Below, piece by piece: positions 1 to 8,857 of a stretch of 64,000 nucleotides of DNA. This stretch comes from Cuneatibacter sp. NSJ-177 (GTDB lineage: Bacteria; Bacillota; Clostridia; Lachnospirales; Lachnospiraceae). The number at the start of each line of letters is the position of its first letter. Position 1 is the stretch's first letter. The position numbers and the translations under genes were made by a program. The stretch is from assembly GCF_022867805.1 (NCBI RefSeq), contig NZ_JALIFO010000001.1, positions 620,001 to 684,000 on the forward strand. The letters are read 5' to 3'. A model generated the notes under the pieces. That model worked only from the letters and a program-made list of their open reading frames with translations. It was not told the DNA's origin and made no database searches.

Positions 1-1239
1 GGCGTGATCCGTAAGCTGCGCCCGGTGCCTTACGGGGAAAGGATTCAGGTATTGGACGGCGTGGATATTGCTTTTACCGATGTCGGTCATCTGCTGGGTT
101 CCGGCAGTATTGAAGTGTGGATGAGGGAAGGCGATGTCGAGAAAAAGATGGTATTCAGCGGCGACATCGGAAATCATGACCGGCCGATTCTGCGGGATCC
201 CCAGCCGACGCTGGAGGCGGACTACGTGATGATCGAGTCCACCTACGGGAACCGCTACCACGAAAAGCATGAGGAAGAGCAGGATTATGTCCGGCAGCTG
301 GCGGACGTGATTCAGCGGACCTTAGATCGGGGCGGCAACGTGGTGATCCCTTCCTTTGCCGTGGGCAGGACCCAGGAGATCTTGTACTTTATCCGCCAGA
401 TCAAGGAAGACGGCCTGGTCCGCGGCCACGATGGATTTAAAGTCTATGTCGACAGTCCTTTGGCCAATGAAGCGACCAGCGTTTTCGTCCAGAGCGACCG
501 GAATTATTTTGACGACAACATGCGGGCCCTCCTGGACGCAGGGAAAAACCCTCTGTTCTTCCCTGGCCTGGAAATCTCGGTGACCAGCGATGAATCAAAA
601 GCAATCAATTTTGATATGAGCCCGAAGGTGATTCTCTCGGCCAGCGGCATGTGTGAAGCCGGCCGGATCCGCCACCATCTGAAACATAACTTGTGGCGGA
701 AGGAATCTACGATCCTCTTTGTCGGATATCAGGCAGTGGGCACCTTGGGCCGCTCCATCTATGAAGGGACCAAGCAGGTAAAGCTGTTCGGAGAGGAGAT
801 CGGGGTCAGCGCCCAGATCGACACTCTGGCCGGCATCAGCGGACATGCGGACAAGGAAGGGCTGTTGAAATGGATCAACAGCTTTGAGAAAAAACCTTCT
901 CTTGTCTTTGTCAACCACGGGGAAGATGAGTCCTGCAAGAGCTTTGCGGAGTGCCTGGAGAAGGAAAACGGTTTCCGTGCCGTAGCGCCTTACAGCGGCA
1001 CGATCTACGATCTGGCAGCCGGCGAGTGCGTCAAGGAGACGGAAGGCGTCCTGATTCCCAAGGAAAGCAAACCCTCCGGAGACGGAATGCGGACGGAAGG
1101 CTTTTTCGGAAATCTTGCTGCTGCGGGCCGCCGCCTGACCGGGCTGATCTCCAAGTGGCGTGAGCGTCCGAACAAGGAGATCAAACGCTTTACGAAGGAT
1201 GTCGAAGATCTCTGTGATAAATGGGAAAAGGAATTATGA
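1..1239 (+). CDS. MBL-fold/beta-CASP RNA-processing-type hydrolase (5' truncated)
   Basis: The frame is open to the left edge, so the true start and the expected N-terminal HxHxDH metal motif lie outside the window. What remains carries the rest of the beta-CASP metallo-beta-lactamase signature in order: FTDVGHLLGSGSIEVW, VFSGDIGN (metal Asp), ESTYGNR, IPSFAVGRTQEILYF, ILSASGMCEAGRIRHH and ISGHADKEGL (motif C His). Members of this family (YSH1/CPSF73-like, RNase J relatives) are zinc-dependent RNA endo- or exonucleases of the cytoplasm. After the last motif there is a basic tail of about 80 residues, unlike the KH-domain form. The stop overlaps the start of queH, so the two are probably co-transcribed. 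The RNA substrate cannot be told from sequence. Confidence 0.85.
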   Translation, partial: GVIRKLRPVPYGERIQVLDGVDIAFTDVGHLLGSGSIEVWMREGDVEKKMVFSGDIGNHDRPILRDPQPTLEADYVMIESTYGNRYHEKHEEEQDYVRQLADVIQRTLDRGGNVVIPSFAVGRTQEILYFIRQIKEDGLVRGHDGFKVYVDSPLANEATSVFVQSDRNYFDDNMRALLDAGKNPLFFPGLEISVTSDESKAINFDMSPKVILSASGMCEAGRIRHHLKHNLWRKESTILFVGYQAVGTLGRSIYEGTKQVKLFGEEIGVSAQIDTLAGISGHADKEGLLKWINSFEKKPSLVFVNHGEDESCKSFAECLEKENGFRAVAPYSGTIYDLAAGECVKETEGVLIPKESKPSGDGMRTEGFFGNLAAAGRRLTGLISKWRERPNKEIKRFTKDVEDLCDKWEKEL

Positions 1240-1892
1240 ATTTTCAGAAGGAAATGGAACAAATCATCCGTTTCCATCGGGAACATGGCGAGGCCCCGGC
1301 ATTGCTGCTCCACAGCTGCTGTGGGCCTTGCAGCAGTTCCGTGCTGGAACGGCTGACCGAAGATTTTCGGGTGACCGTCTTTTATTTTAATCCGGGCATT
1401 GCGCCGGAAGCAGAGTATCAAAAGCGGGTGGAGGAACAAAAACGCCTGCTGGCCGAGATGCCGGCAAAATATCCGGTGTCTTTCCTGGAAGGAAGATACG
1501 CGCCGGAGGAATTTTACGAGATGGCGAAGGGATGGGAGCAGGAGCCGGAAGGCGGAGAGCGCTGCTTTCGCTGTTACCGGCAGCGGCTGAGGGAGACGGC
1601 GCTAAAAGCGGCGGAAGGCGGATTTGACTATTTCACGACCACTCTTTCCGTCAGTCCGATGAAGAATGCAGCGAAGCTCAATGAGATCGGAATGCTGCTG
1701 GCAAAAGAGTACGGGGTGAAATATCTAGTCTCTGACTTTAAAAAGAAGGACGGCTACCGGCGTTCCGTGGAGCTTTCGGAAAAATACAACATGTACCGCC
1801 AGGATTACTGCGGCTGCGTGTTCTCAAAACGGGAGCGGCTGGAAAAAGAGGCAAAAAGGGCTTTACAGAATGAAAACTTCGTACTAAAATAG
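1236..1892 (+). CDS. queH: Epoxyqueuosine reductase QueH
   Basis: QueH (formerly DUF208) reduces epoxyqueuosine to queuosine in tRNA, the last step of Q34 synthesis, and replaces the cobalamin enzyme QueG. Family marks seen are LLLHSCCGPCSSSVLERL near the N-terminus, FNPGIAPEAEYQKR, GGERCFRCYRQRL, FTTTLSVSPMKNA and YCGCVFSKRER, giving the paired Cys sites expected for metal/iron-sulphur binding. I chose the ATG at 1236 (218 aa) over 1221: it forms an ATGA overlap with the stop of the upstream gene and has a GGAAAAGGA ribosome site. No other queuosine genes are in the window, so the bacterium may salvage a precursor or encode them elsewhere. Confidence 0.92.
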   Translation: MNFQKEMEQIIRFHREHGEAPALLLHSCCGPCSSSVLERLTEDFRVTVFYFNPGIAPEAEYQKRVEEQKRLLAEMPAKYPVSFLEGRYAPEEFYEMAKGWEQEPEGGERCFRCYRQRLRETALKAAEGGFDYFTTTLSVSPMKNAAKLNEIGMLLAKEYGVKYLVSDFKKKDGYRRSVELSEKYNMYRQDYCGCVFSKRERLEKEAKRALQNENFVLK

Positions 1893-1929
1893 AACAGAAT
1901 ATGTATGAACAACCTCAGGAGGGTATAAA

Positions 1930-3120
1930 ATGAAAGTATTGGTTATTAACTGCGGAAGCTCTTCCCTGAAATACCAGCTGATTGACTCCGAGACGGAAGC
2001 AGTTCTTGCCAAGGGACTCTGCGAAAGAATCGGAATTGACGGACGTCTGGTTTACCAGCCTGCCGGCGGAGAGAAAGAGACCGTCGAGGCGGCGATGCCG
2101 GCTCATACCCAGGCCATCCAGATGGTTCTGGACATCCTGGTCAATCCGAAATCCGGCGTACTGAAGAGCCTGGAAGAGGTGGATGCCATCGGACACCGTG
2201 TGCTGCACGGCGGCCACAAGCTGACCCATTCCGTAAAGATCGACGACGAAGCGCTTCAGATCATCGACGAGTGCTGCGACCTGGGGCCGCTCCACAACCC
2301 GGCGAACTTGATGGGAATCCGCGCCTGCATGGAGCTGATGCCCGGAAAGCCCAATGTAGCCGTCTTTGACACCGCATTCCATCAGACGATGCCGGCCAAG
2401 GCCTATATGTACGGCATCCCTTATGAATATTATGAGAAGTACCATATCCGCAAATACGGCTTCCACGGCACTTCCCACAGCTTTGTCTCCAAAGAGGCTG
2501 TCAAGTTCCTGGGCCTTGATAAGGATAACTCCAAGGTCATCGTGGCCCACCTGGGCAACGGTTCCTCCATCAGCGCCGTAAAGAACGGCGAGTGCGTGGA
2601 CACCAGCATGGGCCTGACCCCGCTGGAAGGCCTGATCATGGGCACCCGTTCCGGCGATCTGGATCCGGCTGTCCTAGAGTATATTGCGAGAAAAGAAGGC
2701 AAGGATATCTTTGAGATGCTGACCATGCTGAACAAAAAATCCGGTGTGTACGGCATGACCAAGGGCCTGTCCAGCGATTTCCGGGATCTGGACGACGCCG
2801 CAGCAAGCGGAAATGAGCTGGCTGCCAACGCGGTGGACGCGTTCTGCTATCGTGTGGCGAAATATATCGGTTCTTACGCAGCTGCGATGAACGGCGTGGA
2901 CGCGATCGCTTTCACCGGCGGAATCGGCGAGAACGGCGTCGGCGAGCGTGAGAAGATTGTCGGCTACCTGGGATATCTGGGAATCACCCTGGATGCCGAG
3001 GCGAATAAGCAGAGAGGCAAGAACCTGGTGATCTCCACTCCGGATTCCAAGGTAACGGTAGCCATCGTTCCGACCAACGAGGAACTGATGATTGCCAGAG
3101 AGACGGTTGCCTTAGTATAA
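1930..3120 (+). CDS. ackA: Acetate kinase
   Basis: It makes ATP from acetyl phosphate and ADP, releasing acetate, the final energy-conserving step of mixed-acid fermentation in the cytoplasm. At 396 aa it has the normal length and all ASKHA-family marks: MKVLVINCGSSSLKYQL at the N-terminus, GHRVLHGG, FDTAFHQTMP, KYGFHGTSH, HLGNGSS, DTSMGLTPLEG and GTRSGDLDP. An AGGAGG site lies 8 bases before the ATG. Phosphotransacetylase (pta), often adjacent, is absent. Codon use (CGT/AGA arginines, CTG leucines) is of the high-expression type and is shared with the 22.6-29.3 kb cluster. A hairpin terminator follows at 3222. Confidence 0.97.
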   Translation: MKVLVINCGSSSLKYQLIDSETEAVLAKGLCERIGIDGRLVYQPAGGEKETVEAAMPAHTQAIQMVLDILVNPKSGVLKSLEEVDAIGHRVLHGGHKLTHSVKIDDEALQIIDECCDLGPLHNPANLMGIRACMELMPGKPNVAVFDTAFHQTMPAKAYMYGIPYEYYEKYHIRKYGFHGTSHSFVSKEAVKFLGLDKDNSKVIVAHLGNGSSISAVKNGECVDTSMGLTPLEGLIMGTRSGDLDPAVLEYIARKEGKDIFEMLTMLNKKSGVYGMTKGLSSDFRDLDDAAASGNELAANAVDAFCYRVAKYIGSYAAAMNGVDAIAFTGGIGENGVGEREKIVGYLGYLGITLDAEANKQRGKNLVISTPDSKVTVAIVPTNEELMIARETVALV

Positions 3121-3221
3121 GACAAGCCTGACGGGAAGTGAGGTTCAGCCCCTAAACGGGCATACCGTACTTCGATCGCTTTGTGGGGACGGGCTTTGCC
3201 CGATCCGGTATGAATAAGCAT

Positions 3222-3275
3222 AAAACCGCTGCCAAACAAGGGGAAACTTGCGTGAAGCAGCGGTTTTCTTTATTC
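3222..3275 (+). terminator. Intrinsic terminator after ackA
   Basis: An 11-bp perfect stem AAAACCGCTGC / GCAGCGGTTTT (3222-3232 and 3257-3267) around a 24-base loop is followed by a T-rich tract. It ends the queH/ackA transcript and shows that an ATG/GTG-like start at 3248 for the next gene would lie inside a terminator. Confidence 0.85.
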
Positions 3276-3343
3276 TTTTTGATACTTTTTCGCGATATTA
3301 TACGGGGCTTCTTGTATCGGGAAATAGAAATGAGAGTGACGGA

Positions 3344-4654
3344 ATGAAACAGATCAAGAAAAATTGGCATAACCTTCCGCCGGTCGGACTGCGGATGGTA
3401 AAATCCGCCGTGTGCGTATTCCTTTGTTTTTTGTTTTGCTGGCTTCGCGGGGAGCAGAGCACGCCTTTTTACGTGGTGCTGGCCGGTCTTTGGTGTATTC
3501 AGCCGGATATTGGAAATAGTAAGGTTATGGGAGCGCGCCGCCTTCTTGGCACCCTGATTGGGGCCGTGTTCGGCATGGTGATTTTGCTGTTTGAACTGAA
3601 AGTCTGGCCGATTCACGGGGAATTGATGGGTTATTTCGTCGCCTCCGTCATGATTATCCCGATCATCTATACCACGGTCTTGATCGGAAAGACAGAAGCC
3701 GCCTATTATTCCTGCGTGGTTTTCCTGAGCGTTACCATCACCCATCTGACGGATTCCAATCCGTATCTGTTTGTCTGGAACCGCGCCTTGGATACGGCGA
3801 TAGGTTTGGGCGTGGGTCTCCTGGTAAATTCCGCGCACATTCCGAGGAAGTATCAAAAGGAAACGCTGTTTGTGCTGCAATTAGAACAGGCGCTTCTGGG
3901 GGAAGACGGGCAGCTGACTCCCTACGGGAAAGTGGAACTGAATAAAATGCTGGATTACGGGGCAAGAGTAACGGTGTCTACAACCCAAACGCCTGCGACC
4001 TTGATGCCTCCGCTCCGGGAAATCCGTCTCAGTCTCCCGGTTATCGCCATGGACGGGGCCGTGCTCTACGACATCCGAAGCAAGACGTTTCTGTATTCTT
4101 ATGTGATTTCACCGGCCATGACCAAAGACCTGGGAGATTTTTTAAACCGGCATGAATATCACCATTTTACCAATGTAGTGATGGAAGATATGCTGGTCAT
4201 CTACTATCAGGACTTTTCATGCCCGGAGGCGGAGACGGTCTATCAGACCATGCGGACTTCGCCGTACCGGAACTATGTGCGCATGGAGGTGCCGGAAGAT
4301 GCGTCGGCCGTCTATTTCCTGGTGATTGCGGATAAGAAAAAGATGGATGCTCTCGCCGCACTGCTGGAGCAGGCCGGTTATGCGGATCAACTGAAATTAT
4401 CTTATAGCAGGCAGGAGGAATTTCCGGACGCCGTCTTCCTTCGGATCTACAGCCAGAATGCGTCTATTTCCCATATGAGGGAATATTTGCAGGAAGAGAC
4501 CGGGGCGAAAATACTGGTGACCATCGGAACTTCCGAGGAAGATACCGTACGCGTTCCAGCGGGATTTCCGAATAAAACCGTGCGCTCTCTGAAACGATCC
4601 TTCGAACCGTTTTTTTGGAGAAAGACCAAGCCGGAAAATGAGAAAATGGATTAG
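3344..4654 (+). CDS. FUSC/aromatic-acid-exporter-like membrane protein fused to a degenerate HAD domain
   Basis: Residues 1 to about 165 are a hydrophobic block of several membrane segments like the N-terminal half of FUSC/ArAE efflux proteins, including the typical WCIQPDIGNSKVMGARRLLGT stretch. Residues about 172-435 then align by eye with a Cof-type HAD phosphatase. However, the nucleophile motif DxDGTLL is replaced by LQLEQALLGEDGQ (Asp to Gln and Asp to Glu), and the late GDxxND motif reads IGTSEEDT. A cap-like part follows TTQTPATL and PVIAMDGAVLYD. The domain therefore looks like a catalytically dead HAD fold used for binding or regulation. I chose the ATG at 3344 (436 aa) because the longer frame starts within the ackA terminator. 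Substrate unknown. Confidence 0.75.
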   Translation: MKQIKKNWHNLPPVGLRMVKSAVCVFLCFLFCWLRGEQSTPFYVVLAGLWCIQPDIGNSKVMGARRLLGTLIGAVFGMVILLFELKVWPIHGELMGYFVASVMIIPIIYTTVLIGKTEAAYYSCVVFLSVTITHLTDSNPYLFVWNRALDTAIGLGVGLLVNSAHIPRKYQKETLFVLQLEQALLGEDGQLTPYGKVELNKMLDYGARVTVSTTQTPATLMPPLREIRLSLPVIAMDGAVLYDIRSKTFLYSYVISPAMTKDLGDFLNRHEYHHFTNVVMEDMLVIYYQDFSCPEAETVYQTMRTSPYRNYVRMEVPEDASAVYFLVIADKKKMDALAALLEQAGYADQLKLSYSRQEEFPDAVFLRIYSQNASISHMREYLQEETGAKILVTIGTSEEDTVRVPAGFPNKTVRSLKRSFEPFFWRKTKPENEKMD

Positions 4655-4753
4655 GAGCCGGATCTTTCGGAACATGGGCGTTTGCATAAAATGTCTGGCA
4701 GGACGGACTTCGGCGGAAACGTGTTGGATTTTATTAACTTTCTATGAAAAATA

Positions 4754-4782
4754 TAGATAAAATCCTTTTGATGCGGTATAAT
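4754..4782 (+). promoter_or_regulatory. Putative sigma-A promoter of the fmt operon
   Basis: TATAAT at 4777-4782 is preceded after 17 bases by TAGATA (4 of 6 matches to TTGACA). The fmt start codon lies 64 bases further on, behind an AAAGGAGG ribosome site. The -10 box is perfect; the -35 box is weak. Confidence 0.5.
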
Positions 4783-4845
4783 GCCGTCAGACATTCGGAC
4801 GATACAAGAAGTGATTTGATTTTTTCTTCCATAAAGGAGGCTTTT

Positions 4846-5772
4846 ATGCGTGTTATATTTATGGGAACGCCGGAATTCAGCGTTCCGGTGCTGACGGCGA
4901 TGATCGAGGCCGGCCATGAGGTTGTAGCTGTGGTGACTCAGCCGGATAAACCAAAGGGCCGGGGGAAAGAATATCAGTATACGCCGGTAAAGGAAAAGGC
5001 TCTGGAATATCAGATCCCGGTGCTCCAGCCGAAAAAAGTGCGGGAGCCCGCCTTTATCGAAGAGCTCATCGCCTACCGCCCGGAGGTGATGGTGGTGGTG
5101 GCCTTCGGGCAGATTCTGACGAAGGAAGTTTTGGCGGTGCCGGAAAAGGGCTGCATCAATGTTCATGCCTCCCTGCTTCCCATGTACCGGGGCGCCGCCC
5201 CGATCCAGCAGGTGATTTTGGATGGACAAAAGGAAACCGGCGTCACCACCATGTTTATGGACGAGGGATTGGATACAGGGGATATGCTTTTAAAAACGGT
5301 TGTGCCGGTCACCGACGAGGAAACCGGCGGCAGCCTCCACGATAAACTAAGCGCGGCGGGAGCGCCGCTGCTGTTGGAAACGCTCCGCAGGCTGGAGGAA
5401 GGGACGTTAGAACGGATTCCCCAGGAAGGTGAGACCTGTTATGCCGGGATGCTGAAAAAGTCCATGGGGAAGATGGACTGGACCAGACCTGCCGAAGAAT
5501 TGGAACGTTTGGTCCGGGGACTGAATCCATGGCCCAGCGCGTATACTTTTCTGGGGGGCAAGATGTTGAAAATTTGGTCCGCCCAGGTGGAGCCCGCCGG
5601 AGAGACCGGGGATCCCGGACAGGTGGTGAAGGTTCAAAAGGACGGAATCGGCGTGATGACCGGGGATGGAATTTTGATGATTCGAGAGCTGCAGCCGGAA
5701 GGCAAAAAACGGATGAGCGCGGATGCCTATCTGCGCGGATATCCGGTCAAGTCCGGCATGCGGCTGGAATAG
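4846..5772 (+). CDS. fmt: Methionyl-tRNA formyltransferase
   Basis: It formylates the initiator Met-tRNA using 10-formyl-tetrahydrofolate, needed for bacterial translation initiation. The 308-aa protein has MRVIFMGTPEFSVPVL at the N-terminus, the TQPDKPKGRGK loop, the catalytic INVHASLLPMYRGAAPI motif (Asn, His and Ser near residues 105-109) and TTMFMDEGLDTGDML, followed by the OB-like C-terminal domain. The ATG at 4846 with an AAAGGAGG site was preferred over a longer frame starting at 4744, whose extra 34 residues have no family match and include the promoter. Peptide deformylase and priA, usual upstream partners, are absent here. First gene of a 15-gene run. Confidence 0.96.
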   Translation: MRVIFMGTPEFSVPVLTAMIEAGHEVVAVVTQPDKPKGRGKEYQYTPVKEKALEYQIPVLQPKKVREPAFIEELIAYRPEVMVVVAFGQILTKEVLAVPEKGCINVHASLLPMYRGAAPIQQVILDGQKETGVTTMFMDEGLDTGDMLLKTVVPVTDEETGGSLHDKLSAAGAPLLLETLRRLEEGTLERIPQEGETCYAGMLKKSMGKMDWTRPAEELERLVRGLNPWPSAYTFLGGKMLKIWSAQVEPAGETGDPGQVVKVQKDGIGVMTGDGILMIRELQPEGKKRMSADAYLRGYPVKSGMRLE

Positions 5773-5781
5773 GAGGACAGA

Positions 5782-6480
5782 ATGTTTTATTGGTGGGATC
5801 CGACCTATATATTAGTCGTGATTGCGGCATTGATCAGCATGGCGGCATCCGCAAGGGTGAACCGGACGTATTCCCGCTATGCCGGCGTCCGAAGCACGTC
5901 CGGGATGACCGGCGCCGAGGCGGCCAGGCGAATTCTTCAATATCAGGGGATTTATGATGTCAGCGTAGAGCGGGTGGCAGGAAATCTGACCGACCATTAC
6001 GATCCCAGGAGCAAGGTGCTCCGCCTGTCGGACGCGACCTTTGGCTCTTCCAGCGTGGCGGCGGTCGGCGTGGCCGCCCATGAGTGCGGTCATGCCATTC
6101 AGGACGCCCAGGGATATGCGCCGTTAAAGATCCGAGGCGCGCTGGTTCCGGTGGCGAATCTGGGGGCGACTTTGAGCTGGCCATTGGTTTTGATTGGGCT
6201 GTTAATCAGCAGAAACAGCGGGATGATTTTTATCAAAGCCGGTATTATTCTCTTTTGTGCGGTGGTTTTGTTTCAGCTTGTGACTCTGCCGGTGGAGTTC
6301 AATGCGTCCAGCCGGGGGTTGCGGCTTTTGACGGAATCCGGGATTCTCTATCAAGACGAGGCTGCTCAGACGAAAAAGGTGCTGTCCGCCGCGGCCATGA
6401 CCTACGTGGCCAGCGTAGCCGCCAGCCTTTTGCAGCTGCTCCGTCTCCTTTTGATCGCAAGAAGCAGGAACCGGGACTGA
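5782..6480 (+). CDS. Membrane zinc metallopeptidase (YugP-like, Zn_peptidase_2)
   Basis: A 232-aa integral membrane peptidase of the family called DUF2268/YugP or neutral zinc metallopeptidase 2. The zinc-binding HECGHAIQ motif sits at residues 100-107. A hydrophobic anchor opens the protein (YILVVIAALISMAASA) and two more segments follow the motif (ATLSWPLVLIGLLI and IIFIKAGIILFCAVVLF). The C-terminus has another hydrophobic helix pair. It starts 9 bases after fmt and ends 1 base before rsmB, a fixed position in clostridial genomes. Its substrate is not known; a role in membrane protein turnover is an inference. Confidence 0.9.
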   Translation: MFYWWDPTYILVVIAALISMAASARVNRTYSRYAGVRSTSGMTGAEAARRILQYQGIYDVSVERVAGNLTDHYDPRSKVLRLSDATFGSSSVAAVGVAAHECGHAIQDAQGYAPLKIRGALVPVANLGATLSWPLVLIGLLISRNSGMIFIKAGIILFCAVVLFQLVTLPVEFNASSRGLRLLTESGILYQDEAAQTKKVLSAAAMTYVASVAASLLQLLRLLLIARSRNRD

Positions 6481-6481
6481 T

Positions 6482-7804
6482 ATGGAAAATACAAGAGAGA
6501 TTGCGTGTTCGATCGTGTCTGCCGTCCTGGAACAGGGCGGCCAAAGCCACGTCGTGCTGCGGGAGACATTAAACCGGCATCCGGAAATGCCGGGCAGGGA
6601 CCGGCACTTTATCCAGTGTCTAGTGCATGGAACCGTGGAAAATTTGCTGCTTCTGGATGCGAAACTGAACCGGGTATCGAAAACCCCGGTCAATAAAATG
6701 AAGCCATGGATCCGGACGATTCTCCGCACGGGCGCGTATCAGATTCTGTTTATGGAAAAGGTCCCCGCCTCCGCCGCCTGCAATGAAGCGGTAAAGCTGG
6801 CGGAGAAACATCATTTTCATGGTTTAAAAGGTTTTGTCAACGGCGTGCTCCGGGCAGTGGCGCGGGATCCGTCTCTGCCGGAAGGAGATCTGGCGCTCCG
6901 GTACTCCACTCCGGCATGGCTGATGGAGCGGTGGCAGAAGACTTGGGGGACGGAAAAAACCAAAGCGATGATGGAAGCGTTTCTTCAGCCGGCAAAGCTG
7001 TCTGTCCGCTGGAATCTTTCCCTTGCGACCAAAGACGAGATCATACAGAGTTTAACGGGACAGAAGGCTGCCTTGGAACCGCTTCCGTTTGGGCTGCCCG
7101 GCTGCTTTCTGACGGAGTTTGAGAGAATCGACGGACTGACCGCTTTTCAGAAAGGCTGGATTCAGGTTCAGGATGTCAGCTCCATTCTCGCCGGTGAGGC
7201 GGCGGCCCCCAAGCCGGGAAGCCGAATCTTGGATCTCTGCGCCGCACCGGGAGGAAAGAGCCTGCATTTGGCCGATTTACTTCGGGGAACCGGAGAGGTG
7301 ATAGCCTGCGATCTGACTGAGAAAAAGACGGCAATGATCGAGGAGAACCTCCGCCGCTGCGGCTTATTGAACCTGAGCGTCCAGGTTTCCGACGCCAGGG
7401 TATTCCGGCCGGAATGGGAGGCATCCTTTGACTTGGTGATGGCGGACCTTCCATGCTCCGGCCTGGGGACCATCGGCCATAAGCCGGAGATCAAATACCG
7501 GGTGACGCCGGAATCCATACATAGCCTTTCCGCTTTGCAGCGGGAAATTCTATCGGCGGCCGTTCGGTATCTGAAACCCGGTGGAACTTTGGTTTACAGC
7601 ACCTGTACTGTGGATGCGGAAGAAAATATCGATAACTTCCGTTGGCTTTTGGAAACGTTTCCTCTGGAACCGGTTCCTTTGACGGACGTATTGCCCCAGG
7701 GGCCGGAGGACGAGAGCAGGAAGGCTGGGTACATCCAGCTTTTGCCTGGTACACATCCCTGCGACGGTTTCTTTATCTCAAAATGTAAAAGGAAAGACCA
7801 ATGA
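6482..7804 (+). CDS. rsmB: 16S rRNA (cytosine-967-C5)-methyltransferase
   Basis: RsmB methylates C967 of 16S rRNA with S-adenosylmethionine. The 440-aa protein has an N-terminal NusB-like RNA-binding helical domain (about residues 5-130) and a C-terminal Rossmann methyltransferase domain. Seen motifs are ILDLCAAPGGKSLHLA (SAM loop), ADLPCSGLGTIGHKPEI (the PCS catalytic motif) and LVYSTCTVDAEEN (the second, nucleophilic TC motif). The last codons overlap the rlmN start as ATGA, so translation is probably coupled. Confidence 0.95.
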   Translation: MENTREIACSIVSAVLEQGGQSHVVLRETLNRHPEMPGRDRHFIQCLVHGTVENLLLLDAKLNRVSKTPVNKMKPWIRTILRTGAYQILFMEKVPASAACNEAVKLAEKHHFHGLKGFVNGVLRAVARDPSLPEGDLALRYSTPAWLMERWQKTWGTEKTKAMMEAFLQPAKLSVRWNLSLATKDEIIQSLTGQKAALEPLPFGLPGCFLTEFERIDGLTAFQKGWIQVQDVSSILAGEAAAPKPGSRILDLCAAPGGKSLHLADLLRGTGEVIACDLTEKKTAMIEENLRRCGLLNLSVQVSDARVFRPEWEASFDLVMADLPCSGLGTIGHKPEIKYRVTPESIHSLSALQREILSAAVRYLKPGGTLVYSTCTVDAEENIDNFRWLLETFPLEPVPLTDVLPQGPEDESRKAGYIQLLPGTHPCDGFFISKCKRKDQ

Positions 7805-8856
7805 AAAAAATTGATCTAAAGTCCATGGAACTTCCAGAAATAAAAACGTTATTCGGAGAGATGGGGGAAAAGCCCTTTCGCGCCGGACAGCTTTATTCAT
7901 GGATCCACCAGAAAAAAGCGACGGAGTTTCAGCAGATGACCAACCTGTCGGAAGATTTGCGAAGACGGCTTGCCGAAACCTGCGAGCTTTCTGCCTTTCA
8001 GATCGCGGACCGGCAGATCTCAAAGTTGGATGGGACAAGAAAATACGCATTTCTTCTTTCGGACGGGAATATTATAGAGAGCGTGTACATGAAATACCGG
8101 CATGGAATCAGTGTCTGTATTTCTTCCCAGGCCGGCTGCCGGATGGGCTGCCGGTTTTGTGCTTCCACCCTGGACGGGCTGGCGAGAAATCTCACGGCGG
8201 GGGAGATGCTGGAACAGATTGACGCGATCGAAAGGGACGCCGGGGAACGGGTCTCCCATGTGGTGGTGATGGGAAGCGGAGAGCCCCTGGACAACAAGGA
8301 GAACCTGATTCGTTTCCTTCATCTGGTTTCGGACGAGAACGGCGGAGGAATCAGCCAGCGGAATATCACGGTTTCCACCTGCGGTCTGGTTCCGGAAATC
8401 CGGGAATTGGCCGGGGAGAAGTTTGCGATTACATTGGCGCTGTCTCTTCATGCGCCAAACGATGCCCTCCGAAGGACGATGATGCCCATTGCCAACCGGT
8501 ATACGATTGCAGAAACCCTAAAAGCCTGCGATTTCTACTTTGAACAGACGGGACGCCGGATGAGCTATGAGTATAGCCTGGTGCGGGGCGTCAATGACCG
8601 GCCGGAACATGCCAGAGAGCTGACCGGCCTGCTGAAAGGGAAAAATTGCCATGTCAATCTGATCCCGGTGAACCCGATCAAAGAGAGAGAATACCGGGAA
8701 ACCATGGCGCCCGACGTGGACCGCTTCAAAAAAGAACTTGAAAAAAGCGGAATAAATGTTACTATTAGAAGGAGACTGGGCGCGGACATCGACAGCGCCT
8801 GTGGTCAGCTGCGCCGCAGAATTCAGCGGGGAGAGGTGCGGAAGGAGGCTGAATGA
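7801..8856 (+). CDS. rlmN: Dual-specificity 23S rRNA/tRNA adenine C2-methyltransferase
   Basis: A radical-SAM enzyme that makes 2-methyladenosine at A2503 of 23S rRNA and A37 of some tRNAs. The CxxxCxxC cluster motif is AGCRMGCRFC with Cys 113, 117 and 120. Other marks are MGSGEPLDNKENLIRFL, NITVSTCGLVPEI, LALSLHAPNDALR and NLIPVNPI, plus the C-terminal ADIDSACGQL with the resolving Cys. The length, 351 aa, is normal. It sits in the conserved rsmB-rlmN-prpC-prkC order and shares an ATGA overlap with rsmB. Confidence 0.96.
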   Translation: MKKIDLKSMELPEIKTLFGEMGEKPFRAGQLYSWIHQKKATEFQQMTNLSEDLRRRLAETCELSAFQIADRQISKLDGTRKYAFLLSDGNIIESVYMKYRHGISVCISSQAGCRMGCRFCASTLDGLARNLTAGEMLEQIDAIERDAGERVSHVVVMGSGEPLDNKENLIRFLHLVSDENGGGISQRNITVSTCGLVPEIRELAGEKFAITLALSLHAPNDALRRTMMPIANRYTIAETLKACDFYFEQTGRRMSYEYSLVRGVNDRPEHARELTGLLKGKNCHVNLIPVNPIKEREYRETMAPDVDRFKKELEKSGINVTIRRRLGADIDSACGQLRRRIQRGEVRKEAE

Positions 8857-8857
8857 G

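Noticed and set aside
3248-3343. An earlier start for the FUSC-like protein.
   Set aside because: These codons lie in the ackA terminator, and the ATG at 3344 gives the natural membrane-protein N-terminus.
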